A stretch of DNA of 64,000 bases from NCBI GenBank assembly GCA_904419075.1, contig CAJFQM010000006.1, positions 62,001-126,000 of the forward strand. The letters run 5' to 3'. Position numbers and translations under genes: made by a program. How positions within the stretch are numbered: position 1 is the first letter of the stretch; each line of letters opens with the position of its first letter. The DNA is from an uncultured Clostridia bacterium (GTDB taxonomy: Bacteria > Bacillota > Clostridia > Christensenellales > Borkfalkiaceae). The notes under the pieces are model-generated. The model was not told the DNA's origin and did not search any database. It saw only the letters and a program-made list of their open reading frames with translations. This document shows positions 27,048-36,201 of this stretch, in pieces.

Positions 27048-27992
27048 ATGGAGAAACTGAATATCCGCCGTGCGGTGGTAACGGGCTGTACGGGGGCGGT
27101 GGGAACGGCTCTCGTCAGAGAATTGACAAAGCGCGGCGCGGAAGTTCTTGCATTGTGCCGCAAGAGTTCCGAACGGACGGCCCGTCTTGCGGGGCTCGAA
27201 AACGTAAAAATCGAAGATTGTCCGTTGGAAAGGTTGAAGGAACTGAAAAACGGCAAGGGAGAATCATTCGACGCCTTTTTCCATCTGGCCTGGTCGGGAA
27301 CGACGGGGGAAGCGCGGGACGACGTTCGCCGGCAAAGCGACAATATCCGCTATTCTCTGGACGCCGCGGACGCGGCCGAGCGGTTCGGATGCAAGGTGTT
27401 CGTGGGGGCGGGGTCGCAGGCGGAATACGGTCCGTCGGGCGTTCCTCTCAGGCCCGATACGCCGACTTTTCCGAAAAGCGGTTACGGAACGGCAAAGCTC
27501 TGTGCGGGGCAGCTCACCCGTCTGGCGTGCCGAAAGAGAGGAATCAGGCACATTTGGGCGAGGATTTTGAGTGTCTACGGGCCTTGCGACGGAAAGGGCA
27601 GCATGGTGATGTCGGCGATACAAAAGTTCTTGTCGGGAGAAACTCCGAAGTTTACGGCAGGGGAGCAGATGTGGGATTACCTGTATTCCGAGGACGCGGC
27701 GCGGGCACTGGTTTCTCTCGCCGAATCGGGAAAAGACGGGGGCGTGTATCCGCTCGGAAGCGGAAAATCGAGGCCGCTTAAGGAGTTTATTTTAGCAATC
27801 CGGGACGCGACAGATAAAACCGCAGAGGCGGATTTCGGGGCGTTGCCGTATTCTTCGGAACAGGTGATGTTTCTTTCGGCGGATACCACGTCCCTTGAAG
27901 AGGATATTGGCTGGAAGCCTCAAATTTCTTTTGAAGAAGGGATTCAAAAAACGGTGGAATGGTTCAAAAAGGAAAATTTCTTCTCCGCGTAG
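27048..27992 (+). CDS. Extended SDR reductase/epimerase, possibly for CDP-dideoxyhexose
   Basis: A 314-residue extended short-chain dehydrogenase. It has an NAD(P)-binding GCTGAVG near residue 12 and a catalytic Tyr-x3-Lys in YGTAKLCAG near residue 150. It belongs to the nucleotide-sugar epimerase/dehydratase superfamily. Because rfbFGH lie just downstream, it could be the final C4 reductase that makes a CDP-3,6-dideoxyhexose such as abequose or paratose, but sequence alone does not fix the substrate. ATG 27048 follows AAGGCGG. A promoter between it and the next gene means it may be a separate transcript. Confidence 0.75.
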   Translation: MEKLNIRRAVVTGCTGAVGTALVRELTKRGAEVLALCRKSSERTARLAGLENVKIEDCPLERLKELKNGKGESFDAFFHLAWSGTTGEARDDVRRQSDNIRYSLDAADAAERFGCKVFVGAGSQAEYGPSGVPLRPDTPTFPKSGYGTAKLCAGQLTRLACRKRGIRHIWARILSVYGPCDGKGSMVMSAIQKFLSGETPKFTAGEQMWDYLYSEDAARALVSLAESGKDGGVYPLGSGKSRPLKEFILAIRDATDKTAEADFGALPYSSEQVMFLSADTTSLEEDIGWKPQISFEEGIQKTVEWFKKENFFSA

Positions 27993-28035
27993 AAAATCGA
28001 TAGACGACGAAAATTATCGGGAGAGGGATAAATAG

Positions 28036-28064
28036 TTGCTTTTTGTAAGGAATTGTACTATAAT
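28036..28064 (+). promoter_or_regulatory. Sigma-A promoter of the GT87-rfbFGH operon
   Basis: TTGCTT (28036-28041), 17-nt spacer, TATAAT (28059-28064), about 60 nt before the start at 28127. Confidence 0.75.
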
Positions 28065-28126
28065 AAGAAACGTTGTTACAATTTTATTGCAATCGTAACG
28101 GCGGAGGCGGAGAGAGACGAGTAGGC

Positions 28127-29452
28127 ATGAAAAAATTACCTCTGAATGACGGCAGCGTGTTTGAAGAAAAGGACAAGCTGATTTCCCTCTTAAAAAAGAT
28201 TTTGCTTTTCACGGCTGCAATCGGCGGAATTGTCGCATTGATTTATTTGCTTTATCTTGCGGCGAACGCTTACGCGGGGACGGAAGTTAAATTTTTTTAT
28301 CCCCGTATTTTCTGTGATTTTACACAGGTAGCGTACTGTTCGATTTGTAAAGACGCATATTTGCCGGAAATAGGCTCGTCCTATTCGGCTCTCAGTCTTT
28401 TTATTTTGGCGCCGTTTGCCTTGATATTCAAAAAGGATTTAGACAAAATAGAATATGTCTTCGAATCCGCTGAGTGGGGTGTTCCGAATATGCAGATCAT
28501 GTCCTCTTGGCGGTTTTGGGTGGCATTTCTGCTTTTTTATGCGATTTGTTTTGTGGCTCTTTTTTTTCTGATAAGGCGTTTGGTCGGAAAGAATACCGTC
28601 GAAGGAAGGAATATCTTTTGGATTTTTCTTTTGAGTGCGCCTGCCCTGTATGCGGTGATAAGAGGAAATATGATCTTGACCTCTTTGATTTTCGCATTGA
28701 TTTTTTTGAATTGGTATAGAGATGAAAAGGCTTGGAAAAGAGAATTAGCGATTTTGTCTCTTGCCGTGTCGGGAGTACTGAAATTGTATCCGCTGTTTTT
28801 CTGTGCCTTTTTGCTTCACGATAAAAAATGGTTCAGGACGGCGAGGATGTTTGTGTATTTCATTCTTTTATATCTCTTGCCGAGTTTAGCCTATAACGGA
28901 GGAATTTCGGGATATTTAGAGAATCTTTTTGGTTTTGCTTCGGGGGGAAATCGCTTGAATTATCTCGAAAATATTTCTTTTGCTTCCCTCATCTATAAAG
29001 TTATCTATTATCCGACAAAATGGCTGGGAGTTGCCCTTCCGGAGTGGGTGGGTATATTGTGCATGGCGCTCGGTTTTTTGGTCCTTTTGATATTTGCGGT
29101 CGCCGCGGTAGTGACCGACGATACGTTAAAACGAGCAATTCTTTCGATTTGTGCGATTGCCTTGGTCCCTCCGGTCAGCTATTTTTACGTAATGATTTTT
29201 TCTTTGATTCCTTTCATGGAGTATTTCAGAGAATTCGAACAGCATACCGTGGCTGAAAATAAACAGTGTTTTGCTTTTTGTGTACTGTTGTTTTTCTACC
29301 CGCTGTATATAATTTCCCTGTATCCTCTTTGCGCAATTGCATTGGTTTTTCTCGGTACAGTCACTTGCGTAAAAATATTCAGGCAGGGAGAATTCGGGCG
29401 CTATATGTCCGGCCTTAAAAAACAATTTCGGAAAGAGGAAGAACGCCAATGA
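28127..29452 (+). CDS. GT87-like (DUF2029) polytopic membrane glycosyltransferase
   Basis: A 441-residue protein with about ten membrane helices. Its SGVLKLYPLFFCAFLL segment (about 220) matches the K-x-YP motif of DUF2029/GT87 GT-C mannosyltransferase-like proteins, which use polyprenyl-phosphate sugars outside the membrane. An acidic extracellular loop after the first helix fits a GT-C catalytic loop. ATG 28127 is taken because upstream residues are low-complexity and lack a ribosome binding site. The stop overlaps rfbF (ATGA), so it belongs to the dideoxyhexose operon and may transfer that sugar or extend the glycan. Confidence 0.7.
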   Translation: MKKLPLNDGSVFEEKDKLISLLKKILLFTAAIGGIVALIYLLYLAANAYAGTEVKFFYPRIFCDFTQVAYCSICKDAYLPEIGSSYSALSLFILAPFALIFKKDLDKIEYVFESAEWGVPNMQIMSSWRFWVAFLLFYAICFVALFFLIRRLVGKNTVEGRNIFWIFLLSAPALYAVIRGNMILTSLIFALIFLNWYRDEKAWKRELAILSLAVSGVLKLYPLFFCAFLLHDKKWFRTARMFVYFILLYLLPSLAYNGGISGYLENLFGFASGGNRLNYLENISFASLIYKVIYYPTKWLGVALPEWVGILCMALGFLVLLIFAVAAVVTDDTLKRAILSICAIALVPPVSYFYVMIFSLIPFMEYFREFEQHTVAENKQCFAFCVLLFFYPLYIISLYPLCAIALVFLGTVTCVKIFRQGEFGRYMSGLKKQFRKEEERQ

Positions 29453-30219
29453 AAGTAGTTATTTTAGCGGGCGGTTTCGGTACCCGTATCAGCGAGGAAT
29501 CCTATTTGAAACCTAAACCGATGGTAGAAATCGGGGATAAGCCTATTCTTTGGCATATCATGAAGGAGTATTCTCATTACGGATTCAATGAATTTATCAT
29601 CTGTCTCGGCTATAAGGGAGGAGAGATCAAAAGATTTTTCTCCGACTATTATCTGTATCAGTCGGATGTAACGATAAATCTTCAGACGGACGAATATACA
29701 TACCACCGCAGCACTTCGGAGCCTTGGAAGGTAACTTTGGCGGAGACGGGACTCTATACGATGACGGGCGGCCGCATCAAGCGGGTAAAGGAGTACATCG
29801 GGAACGAGACTTTTCTTCTCACTTACGGGGACGGGGTCAGCGACGTAAATATTGCGGATACCGTGCGTTTTCATAAACAGCATGGGAAATTGCTGACCAT
29901 GACGACGGTCAATGTCGCTTCGAGATTCGGAGTAATAAAGCCCGATAAAAACGGCCTCATTAAAAGTTTCCGCGAAAAAGCGGATCGCGACGGCTCGCTC
30001 ATCAATGCGGGATACATGGTCTGCGAACCGGGCGTACTCGATTATATATCGGGTGACGACACCGTCTTTGAAAGAGAACCTTTGGAAAGGCTCGCAAAGG
30101 AAGGACAGATCATGGCGTATCGGCATGACGGATTTTGGAAATGTATGGATACTCTGCGCGACAAAGAACAATTGGAAGCTCTTTGGAGTACGGGCAGGGC
30201 GGAGTGGAAAACATGGTAA
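29449..30219 (+). CDS. rfbF: Glucose-1-phosphate cytidylyltransferase
   Basis: A 256-residue nucleotidyltransferase that makes CDP-glucose from CTP and glucose-1-phosphate, the first step to CDP-3,6-dideoxyhexoses. LAGGFGTRISEES and KPMVEIGDKPILWHI at the N-terminus, and GDGVSDVNI in the middle, are typical of RfbF. Length is normal. It overlaps the upstream gene by 4 nt and rfbG by 7 nt. Confidence 0.95.
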   Translation: MKVVILAGGFGTRISEESYLKPKPMVEIGDKPILWHIMKEYSHYGFNEFIICLGYKGGEIKRFFSDYYLYQSDVTINLQTDEYTYHRSTSEPWKVTLAETGLYTMTGGRIKRVKEYIGNETFLLTYGDGVSDVNIADTVRFHKQHGKLLTMTTVNVASRFGVIKPDKNGLIKSFREKADRDGSLINAGYMVCEPGVLDYISGDDTVFEREPLERLAKEGQIMAYRHDGFWKCMDTLRDKEQLEALWSTGRAEWKTW

Positions 30220-31265
30220 AACTATCGGAATTTTACAAAAACAAACGAGTTTTGATAACCGGACACACGGGTTTCAAGGGGAGCTGGCTGACCTTTTGGC
30301 TGCATGAAATGGGCGCGGAAATATGCGGATATGCATTGGAAGCGCCGAAAGGTTCCCTCTATGACCTTATCGGCGGAGACGGTTTGTGCGTCTCCCGCGT
30401 CGGAGACATTGCGGATTTCGAGCATTTGAAAGAAGTATTTGACGCTTTTTCTCCCGAAATCGTCTTTCATTTGGCGGCTCAGCCGATCGTGCGGGAAGGC
30501 TATCGCGCTCCGAGGACGACCTATCTCACCAACGTAATGGGGACAGTCAATCTTTTGGAGTGTATCAGATTGAACGGAAAAGTGCGGTCTTTTCTCAATG
30601 TGACGACGGATAAAGTCTATAAGAACGAGGAATGGGAATGGGGGTACCGCGAGAGTGAACCGCTCGACGGATATGATCCCTATTCCAACAGTAAATCCTG
30701 TTCGGAATTGGCGACGCACGCCTATAAGAGTTCTTTTTTGGGCGCAGCAGGGACGGCAGTTTCCACGGCTCGGGCAGGCAACGTAATCGGCGGGGGAGAT
30801 TTTGCGCCCGACAGAATCATTCCCGATTGTGTACGCGCGGCCTCGGCGGGGGAGGACATTATCGTGAGAAATCCGTATTCCGTGCGTCCGTATCAGCACG
30901 TGCTGGAACCGCTGTCGGCGTATTTGACGATTGCGGCGGAACAGTTCGAGGACGGAAAGAAAGCGGGATATTACAATGTGGGGCCGAATGAGGACGATTG
31001 TTGCCGTACGGGCGCTTTGGTGGAAATTTTTATCCGCGCGTGGGGAGACGGAATCGGGTGGATAGACAGGCACGACGGCGGTCCGCACGAAGCGAACTTT
31101 CTCAAACTCGACTGTTCGAAAATAAAAAGGACCTTTGATTGGAAACCGCGCTGGAATATAAAGTCGGCGGTGGAAAAGACCGTGGAATGGGAAAAATGTC
31201 GTCTTTCGGGCGGAGATCTCAGGGCCTGTATGAAAAGACAGATACATGAATTTATAAACGGGTGA
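30213..31265 (+). CDS. rfbG: CDP-glucose 4,6-dehydratase
   Basis: A 350-residue extended SDR enzyme that converts CDP-glucose to CDP-4-keto-6-deoxyglucose. NAD-binding GHTGFKGSW lies near residue 15, and Tyr-x3-Lys in YDPYSNSKSCSEL. HVLEPLSAYL and the C-terminal dehydratase features agree. ATG 30213 overlaps the end of rfbF by 7 nt and has GGAG upstream; the longer frame is inside rfbF. Confidence 0.95.
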   Translation: MVKLSEFYKNKRVLITGHTGFKGSWLTFWLHEMGAEICGYALEAPKGSLYDLIGGDGLCVSRVGDIADFEHLKEVFDAFSPEIVFHLAAQPIVREGYRAPRTTYLTNVMGTVNLLECIRLNGKVRSFLNVTTDKVYKNEEWEWGYRESEPLDGYDPYSNSKSCSELATHAYKSSFLGAAGTAVSTARAGNVIGGGDFAPDRIIPDCVRAASAGEDIIVRNPYSVRPYQHVLEPLSAYLTIAAEQFEDGKKAGYYNVGPNEDDCCRTGALVEIFIRAWGDGIGWIDRHDGGPHEANFLKLDCSKIKRTFDWKPRWNIKSAVEKTVEWEKCRLSGGDLRACMKRQIHEFING

Positions 31266-31277
31266 ATATAGCGAACA

Positions 31278-32606
31278 ATGGACAATAAAGAACGAGATAA
31301 AAAAGAAATTTTGCGCCTTGTGGCGGAATACTGCAATAAATATCATAAACCGAAAGCCTTTTGTGAGGGAGATAAAATTCACTATGCGGCTCGGGTATAC
31401 GGCGAAGAAGAGATGACCAATCTCGTGGACAGCGCCCTCGATTTTTGGCTGACTTCGGGTGAATATACGGAAAAATTTGAAAATGATTTTGCGGCATTTT
31501 TGGGCGTAAAGAAAGCATTTTTGGTCAACAGCGGTTCGTCCGCGAACCTACTCGCATTCATGGCGCTTACCTCTCCTCTTTTGGGCGAACGCAGAATCTG
31601 CCGCGGGGACGAAATCATTACGGTTGCGGCGGGCTTTCCGACCACCGTTACTCCGGCGATTCAGTACGGAGCGGTTCCCGTATTCGTGGATATTACCATT
31701 CCGCAATACAATATCGATGTTTCGATGCTGGACAAAGCCCTGTCTCCCAAGACCAAGGCGGTAATGATAGCGCATACGTTGGGAAACCCGTTCGACCTTT
31801 CCGCCGTAAAAGCCTTCTGCGAAAGAAATCGTCTGTGGCTGGTAGAGGACAACTGCGACGCGCTCGGTTCCAAGTACACGATAGACGGACAGGAGAAATA
31901 TACGGGTACGATCGGCGATATCGGCACGTCGAGCTTTTATCCCCCGCATCATATTACGATGGGGGAAGGCGGAGCGGTCTATACGAGTAATTTGCTCCTT
32001 GCAAAAATCATTCGTTCGTTCCGCGATTGGGGCAGAGACTGCGTTTGTCCCTCCGGTACGGATAACCTGTGCAGTCATCGTTTTGACAGACAATACGGGG
32101 AACTGCCGCTGGGTTACGATCATAAGTATGTTTATTCGCATTTTGGATATAATCTGAAAGCTACGGATATGCAGGCCGCCATCGGCTGTGCTCAGCTCAA
32201 ACGGATAGAGGACTTCGCCACGCGCCGCCGCCATAATTTTTCCCGCTTGAAAGAGGGCTTGAAAGGGTATACGGATAAAATCATACTTCCCGAAGCCTGC
32301 CCTTCCTCCGAGCCGAGCTGGTTCGGTTTTCTCATTACCTGTAAAGAGGGCGTGGACGCGAATAAAATCGTGGAACATATTGAAAAATGCGGCGTGCAGA
32401 CGCGTCGGTTGTTTGCGGGAAACCTGACAAAGCATCCCTGTTTCGACGAAATGCGAAAGACGGGAGAAGGGTACCGCGTTGTCGGAAAGCTCGAAAATAC
32501 GGACAGGATTACTACATCTACGTTTTGGGTCGGTGTCTATCCGGGCATGACGGACGAAATGACAGATTATATGCTGAAAGTAATAAAGGAAGCGCTGTCG
32601 CTGTAA
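31278..32606 (+). CDS. rfbH: CDP-4-keto-6-deoxyglucose 3-dehydratase (E1)
   Basis: A 442-residue PMP/PLP-dependent, 2Fe-2S enzyme that removes the C3 hydroxyl to give 3,6-dideoxy sugars. The usual aminotransferase Lys is replaced by His in PPHHITMGEGG, the hallmark of this deoxygenase. The iron-sulfur Cys pattern C-x-C-x7-C is present in DCVCPSGTDNLC. A partner reductase (E3, RfbI/AscD) is needed to supply electrons and is not encoded in the window. It lies 12 nt after rfbG. Confidence 0.95.
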   Translation: MDNKERDKKEILRLVAEYCNKYHKPKAFCEGDKIHYAARVYGEEEMTNLVDSALDFWLTSGEYTEKFENDFAAFLGVKKAFLVNSGSSANLLAFMALTSPLLGERRICRGDEIITVAAGFPTTVTPAIQYGAVPVFVDITIPQYNIDVSMLDKALSPKTKAVMIAHTLGNPFDLSAVKAFCERNRLWLVEDNCDALGSKYTIDGQEKYTGTIGDIGTSSFYPPHHITMGEGGAVYTSNLLLAKIIRSFRDWGRDCVCPSGTDNLCSHRFDRQYGELPLGYDHKYVYSHFGYNLKATDMQAAIGCAQLKRIEDFATRRRHNFSRLKEGLKGYTDKIILPEACPSSEPSWFGFLITCKEGVDANKIVEHIEKCGVQTRRLFAGNLTKHPCFDEMRKTGEGYRVVGKLENTDRITTSTFWVGVYPGMTDEMTDYMLKVIKEALSL

Positions 32607-32638
32607 AGGGCGGCCGCGGGATTGGTTTTACGGAGATT

Positions 32639-33586
32639 ATGCAAACGGAAATCCAAAGGAAAAAGATAAGTTTTCTCATTCCCTGCTATAACGAGGAGGA
32701 AAACGTAATACCTTTAAGCGAAGCGATCATCGGGCAGACGGAAAAGCTGTCTTGCGGCTACGACTACGAACTGATTTTTATCGATAATTGTTCCACGGAC
32801 GGCACGCGAGCGAAACTGGAACAGCTCTGCGCGGGGAATAAACGGATAAAAGCGATTTTCAACGCACGGAATTTCGGGCAGTTCAATTCTCCCTTTTACG
32901 GAATTTTACAGACTTCGGGGGATTGCGTAATCACCATGTGCGCGGATTTTCAGGACCCGCCCGAAATGATTCCGTCCTTGGTTTCGGAATGGGAAAAGGG
33001 CTATAAAATCGTTTGCGCGGTAAAGACGAAGAGCGAGGAAAAGAAATTCGTGCGTTTTCTTCGTACCGTGTACTATAAACTCGTTCATCGGTTTTCCGAT
33101 GTGGAGCAAATCGAGCACTTTACGGGTTCCGGGCTATACGATAAGAGCTTTGTGGACGTCCTGCGCACTTTGGACGATCCCGCGCCGTTCATGCGCGGCA
33201 TCGTGGCGGAATTGGGGTATAAGAAAATAGAGATTCCCTATACGCAGCAAAAGCGCCGCGCGGGAAAGACGCATAACAATTTTCATACTCTGTATGACGC
33301 GGCGATGCTCAGTTTCACGCAATATACGAAATTTCCGATCCGTTTCATCATGTTTTTCGGGATCATTTTAAACCTGCTGAGCGTGGCGGGAGGAATAGCC
33401 TGCCTTGTATTTCATTGTCTGCATTATAACGTATTGGGTCCCGCGCTCTTTTGCGGTATGGGATTTTTCTCTTCGTTCACCTTTATTTTTATGAGTATTC
33501 TCGGAGAATATCTTCTGAACGTAAAGACGAAGGTCAATCGTCGTCCGCTGGTCATCGAAGAAAAGCGAATCAATTTCGACGAATAG
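32639..33586 (+). CDS. GT2-family polyprenyl-phosphate-type glycosyltransferase
   Basis: A 315-residue protein. The GT-A catalytic domain (1-220) begins SFLIPCYNEEENV and has a DFQDPPE acidic motif. Two C-terminal membrane helices lie around 235-260 and 270-295. This layout matches DPM1/GtrB-like enzymes that load a sugar onto a lipid carrier at the cytoplasmic face. Together with the upstream GT-C protein it could make and use a lipid-linked sugar for surface glycan decoration. ATG 32639 follows GGAG. It is the last gene before a terminator. Confidence 0.88.
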   Translation: MQTEIQRKKISFLIPCYNEEENVIPLSEAIIGQTEKLSCGYDYELIFIDNCSTDGTRAKLEQLCAGNKRIKAIFNARNFGQFNSPFYGILQTSGDCVITMCADFQDPPEMIPSLVSEWEKGYKIVCAVKTKSEEKKFVRFLRTVYYKLVHRFSDVEQIEHFTGSGLYDKSFVDVLRTLDDPAPFMRGIVAELGYKKIEIPYTQQKRRAGKTHNNFHTLYDAAMLSFTQYTKFPIRFIMFFGIILNLLSVAGGIACLVFHCLHYNVLGPALFCGMGFFSSFTFIFMSILGEYLLNVKTKVNRRPLVIEEKRINFDE

Positions 33587-33642
33587 AAGCGGGGCAGAAT
33601 TTTATATTTTATGAAAAAATCCCCTTAAAAGGGTAAGAGGAA

Positions 33643-33675
33643 GGCCGCCCGTACATCGGGCGGCCGTTTATTTTC
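33643..33675. terminator. Terminator between the rfb operon and the AraC gene
   Basis: A perfect 9-bp GC-rich stem (33643-33651 with 33657-33665) followed by GTTTATTTT. It lies between converging genes. The minus-strand gene starts its 3' end at 33668, so it may serve mainly the + operon. Confidence 0.82.
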
Positions 33676-34585
33676 TTTTTTCCGTAAGCGGCGGAAATTT
33701 TTCGATGGATTTCTTTTCGCCGCGATACTGCGACGGCGTCATTTTCATGCGCGCCTTGAAGAGCTTGAAGAAAGCATTGGGCGTCATTCCCACACCTTCC
33801 GCGACGGCCTGGACTGGCATATCCGTCCGTTTGAGAAGCTGACAGGCCTCGTTGAATCTGAGATTCAGAAGGTATTCTCCCGGGGAGACGTCCAGATACT
33901 TTTTGAAGAGTACGGAAAAATAAGCCCGGCTCAGAAACAGTCTTTCCGAGACGTCCGCAACGGAAATCCCGCCCGAATATTCGGTATTCATGATATCGAC
34001 TGCCCGATTGATGATGTCGTTTACGGAAGAGGGGCGTTCCGCGCTTTTGTTTTCCAACAGTACGCTGAAAATATCATAGAAAGCCGCAAGAATTTTCGGC
34101 TGTAAGGAACAGTCTATCACGTTTTCCGTCTGCGACTGTTTCAGACACTCGTAAATTCTCTTAAAGGAACGTTTTACGACGGGAGAAGGCAGGTTCCTGA
34201 CGGGCGACGCGGCGTTCAGTCCGCTCTGGGAAAGGAGCATGTCCGCATAGACCCCGGAAAAAGAGACCCAATAATAGCGATAGGGATTTCCCTTTTTGGC
34301 GTAATATTTCACGGGAATGCCCCGCGGCAGGAGAAAGAGGGAATTTTTGGAGAGGGGATAAGCCTTTCCCCCGCATTCCAGAGTCCCTTCTCCGTCGGTC
34401 ACGTATTGCAGAATATCCCGTTTGTTTCCCGAATTTTCATATAAATGTCTGGTCTTTGCCTGAAGCCCCGCATTGTATATCCAAACGTCGACCGTTTCAA
34501 AGAAGCGGTTGTATACGGTGATATTATTAAAACGGCCGCCCTTTTTAAGGGCGGCCCGAATTTCCTTTTTCGGAACTTTTTCCAT
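33668..34585 (-). CDS. AraC-family transcriptional regulator
   Basis: A 305-residue regulator. Residues 1-150 form a cupin-like ligand domain (YPLSKNSLFLLPRGIP), and residues about 200-295 form two AraC helix-turn-helix motifs ending in FFKLFKARMKMTPSQYR. Such regulators usually sense sugars. It sits next to the GH27 alpha-galactosidase unit on the same strand, so it may control galactoside use. The start at 34585 has GGGGG 8 nt upstream. Its own promoter overlaps the end of the zinc-ribbon gene. Confidence 0.92.
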   Translation of the reverse strand: MEKVPKKEIRAALKKGGRFNNITVYNRFFETVDVWIYNAGLQAKTRHLYENSGNKRDILQYVTDGEGTLECGGKAYPLSKNSLFLLPRGIPVKYYAKKGNPYRYYWVSFSGVYADMLLSQSGLNAASPVRNLPSPVVKRSFKRIYECLKQSQTENVIDCSLQPKILAAFYDIFSVLLENKSAERPSSVNDIINRAVDIMNTEYSGGISVADVSERLFLSRAYFSVLFKKYLDVSPGEYLLNLRFNEACQLLKRTDMPVQAVAEGVGMTPNAFFKLFKARMKMTPSQYRGEKKSIEKFPPLTEKRK

Positions 34586-34605
34586 AGTATTCCCCCTTTT
34601 TGAAA

Positions 34606-34634
34606 AGAATATCACAAAAGGGGACGTTTGTCAA
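34606..34634 (-). promoter_or_regulatory. Sigma-A promoter of the AraC gene
   Basis: On the minus strand: TTGACA (34634-34629), 17-nt spacer, TATTCT (34611-34606). The -35 box lies inside the 3' end of the small zinc-ribbon gene. Confidence 0.75.
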
Positions 34635-34845
34635 GCGACTCGTTCTCCTTTTCCCGCTGTGCGAATAAAAGGCAGCCCGCACGCCTGTATTCTTCCGTTT
34701 TTTCCCGCAGTCGCTCTTCGCTGACGTTTAATTTTTTTGACAGACAGCACAGACAGAAGAACTCTTCCGCGTCGCGGCGGATCAATTTTTTATTCAGACC
34801 CATTTCATCGTAAGAAACGGACCTTTTGCAGTGTTTGCAGAGCAT
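34612..34845 (-). CDS. Small CxxC zinc-ribbon protein
   Basis: A 77-residue protein with two Cys pairs (CKHC at residues 3-6 and CLCC at 31-34) arranged as a zinc ribbon, then charged helices and a further Cys near residue 58. It starts 4 nt after the alpha-galactosidase stop, so the two are probably translated together. Similar short Cys-pair proteins occur as conserved hypotheticals in Clostridia (recalled, not checked). Function unknown; RNA or DNA binding, or metal sensing, are possible. Confidence 0.72.
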   Translation of the reverse strand: MLCKHCKRSVSYDEMGLNKKLIRRDAEEFFCLCCLSKKLNVSEERLREKTEEYRRAGCLLFAQREKENESLDKRPLL

Positions 34846-34849
34846 GGGC

Positions 34850-35980
34850 TCAATCGCTATTCTTTACTGTCATGCGATAAACTTCGCAGGTATGCCCCTC
34901 GATATCGACGGACAGAGTGCCGTTGACGGCACGTTTTTCGGCGCCCGTATAGACTTCCGCCCCGACGAGCGTCCTTCCCTGCAAGAAGGGAATTCCCAAA
35001 TCGTCCGCGACGACCCAGAGATTCGCGGGGGAATCGGAAAGATTGAAGAATCCCACGGCGATGTCTCCGTTTGCGAGAGCGCGCACGATGATCGGGAAAT
35101 CGTCGTTTCCGGCAAATTTGAAGAGATAGGGGCGATTGCAGCGCGGATCCTGCTGAATATCTATCAGAGCGCGGTTTGTGAGTATCGCCTTTGTTTCTTT
35201 CGTCATGCTCCGAATATCGCATCCGATCATGAGCGGGGATTCGAGCAGACACCATGCGGCGAAATGTAACTTATATTCGTTTTCGGAACACCCCGTAAGT
35301 CCCACGTTTCCGCGCCCGTTCATTCCCACGATCAGCATATCCATATCGTTGAAACAGCCTTGACCGCCGAAGGGCAGAATATCGTATTGCTGTTTGATGA
35401 GGCTTTTGACCGATTCCCAGGAATCGAAGATGTCCCCCGTGGAGCGCCACATGTTCGCCCCCGTAGAGCCGATCCATTCATGCGTTTTGTCCGCGCCCCA
35501 GCTACAACCGCTGAACAGAATATCCCGTCCGCAGTTTGCGAGGGCGAGCCCCATGCGGCGGTAGAGCATTTTCCCGTCTGCGAAATTGGGCTTGAAGCAG
35601 TAATCGTATTTGAGAAAATCGACGCCCCATTCCGCGAAGGCCGCCGCGTCCGCGAATTCATGGTTATAGCTTGCGGGGTATCTCGCGCAGGTCATCGTGC
35701 CGCAGCAGGAATACATTCCGAATTTGAGCCCTTTGGAGTGTATGTAGTCGGCGACATATTTCATGCCGTGCGGGAATTTCGCGGGATCGGGAACGAGATT
35801 TCCCGCTTTGTCGCGTTCGCGCAGAGCCCAGCAGTCGTCGATGACGATATATTCATACCCTTCGTCTTTCAGGCCCGTTTCTACCATAGCGTCGGCCGAT
35901 TGCAGAATGAGTTCTTCGCTGATGTTTTGCGCGAAGGTGTTCCAAGTGTTCCAGCCCATGGGCGGCAAATGTTTGATCAT
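34850..35980 (-). CDS. GH27 alpha-galactosidase
   Basis: A 376-residue cytoplasmic enzyme (no signal peptide) that removes terminal alpha-galactose. It starts with the typical PPMGWNTWN, has VIDDCW near residue 50 and the nucleophile Asp in FLKYDYC near residue 125. The C-terminal beta-sandwich ends about residue 375. ATG 35980 follows GGAGAGAGG; the open frame upstream has no ribosome binding site. It is transcribed divergently from the ribokinase gene, followed by the zinc-ribbon gene and then the AraC regulator. Confidence 0.93.
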   Translation of the reverse strand: MIKHLPPMGWNTWNTFAQNISEELILQSADAMVETGLKDEGYEYIVIDDCWALRERDKAGNLVPDPAKFPHGMKYVADYIHSKGLKFGMYSCCGTMTCARYPASYNHEFADAAAFAEWGVDFLKYDYCFKPNFADGKMLYRRMGLALANCGRDILFSGCSWGADKTHEWIGSTGANMWRSTGDIFDSWESVKSLIKQQYDILPFGGQGCFNDMDMLIVGMNGRGNVGLTGCSENEYKLHFAAWCLLESPLMIGCDIRSMTKETKAILTNRALIDIQQDPRCNRPYLFKFAGNDDFPIIVRALANGDIAVGFFNLSDSPANLWVVADDLGIPFLQGRTLVGAEVYTGAEKRAVNGTLSVDIEGHTCEVYRMTVKNSD

Positions 35981-36049
35981 ATTTTTATCCTCTCTCCGAA
36001 AATAAATTCCCCTCGGCAGCCGAGTACGCCCCGAAAGTTTTCTGCTTGC

Positions 36050-36078
36050 AGTATAGCACAACCAAATGGAAAAATCAA
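36050..36078 (-). promoter_or_regulatory. Sigma-A promoter of the GH27 unit
   Basis: On the minus strand: TTGATT (36078-36073), 17-nt spacer, TATACT (36055-36050), about 70 nt before the start codon. Between here and 36165 the sequence is AT-rich with no clear operator. Confidence 0.75.
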
Positions 36079-36165
36079 TTTATTTTTGTTGTATAAAAAT
36101 GTAATTTTGTTTTGCCAAAATGCATGGATTTTTGTCCGAAAGAAAAAATTTTTTCCTTTTGCATA

Positions 36166-36194
36166 TTGACAAATTTGTTTCGATATGTTATACT
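36166..36194 (+). promoter_or_regulatory. Sigma-A promoter of the ribokinase-lacI operon
   Basis: TTGACA (36166-36171), 17-nt spacer, TATACT (36189-36194). A perfect palindrome follows immediately. Confidence 0.88.
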
Positions 36195-36201
36195 TTAATT
36201 A

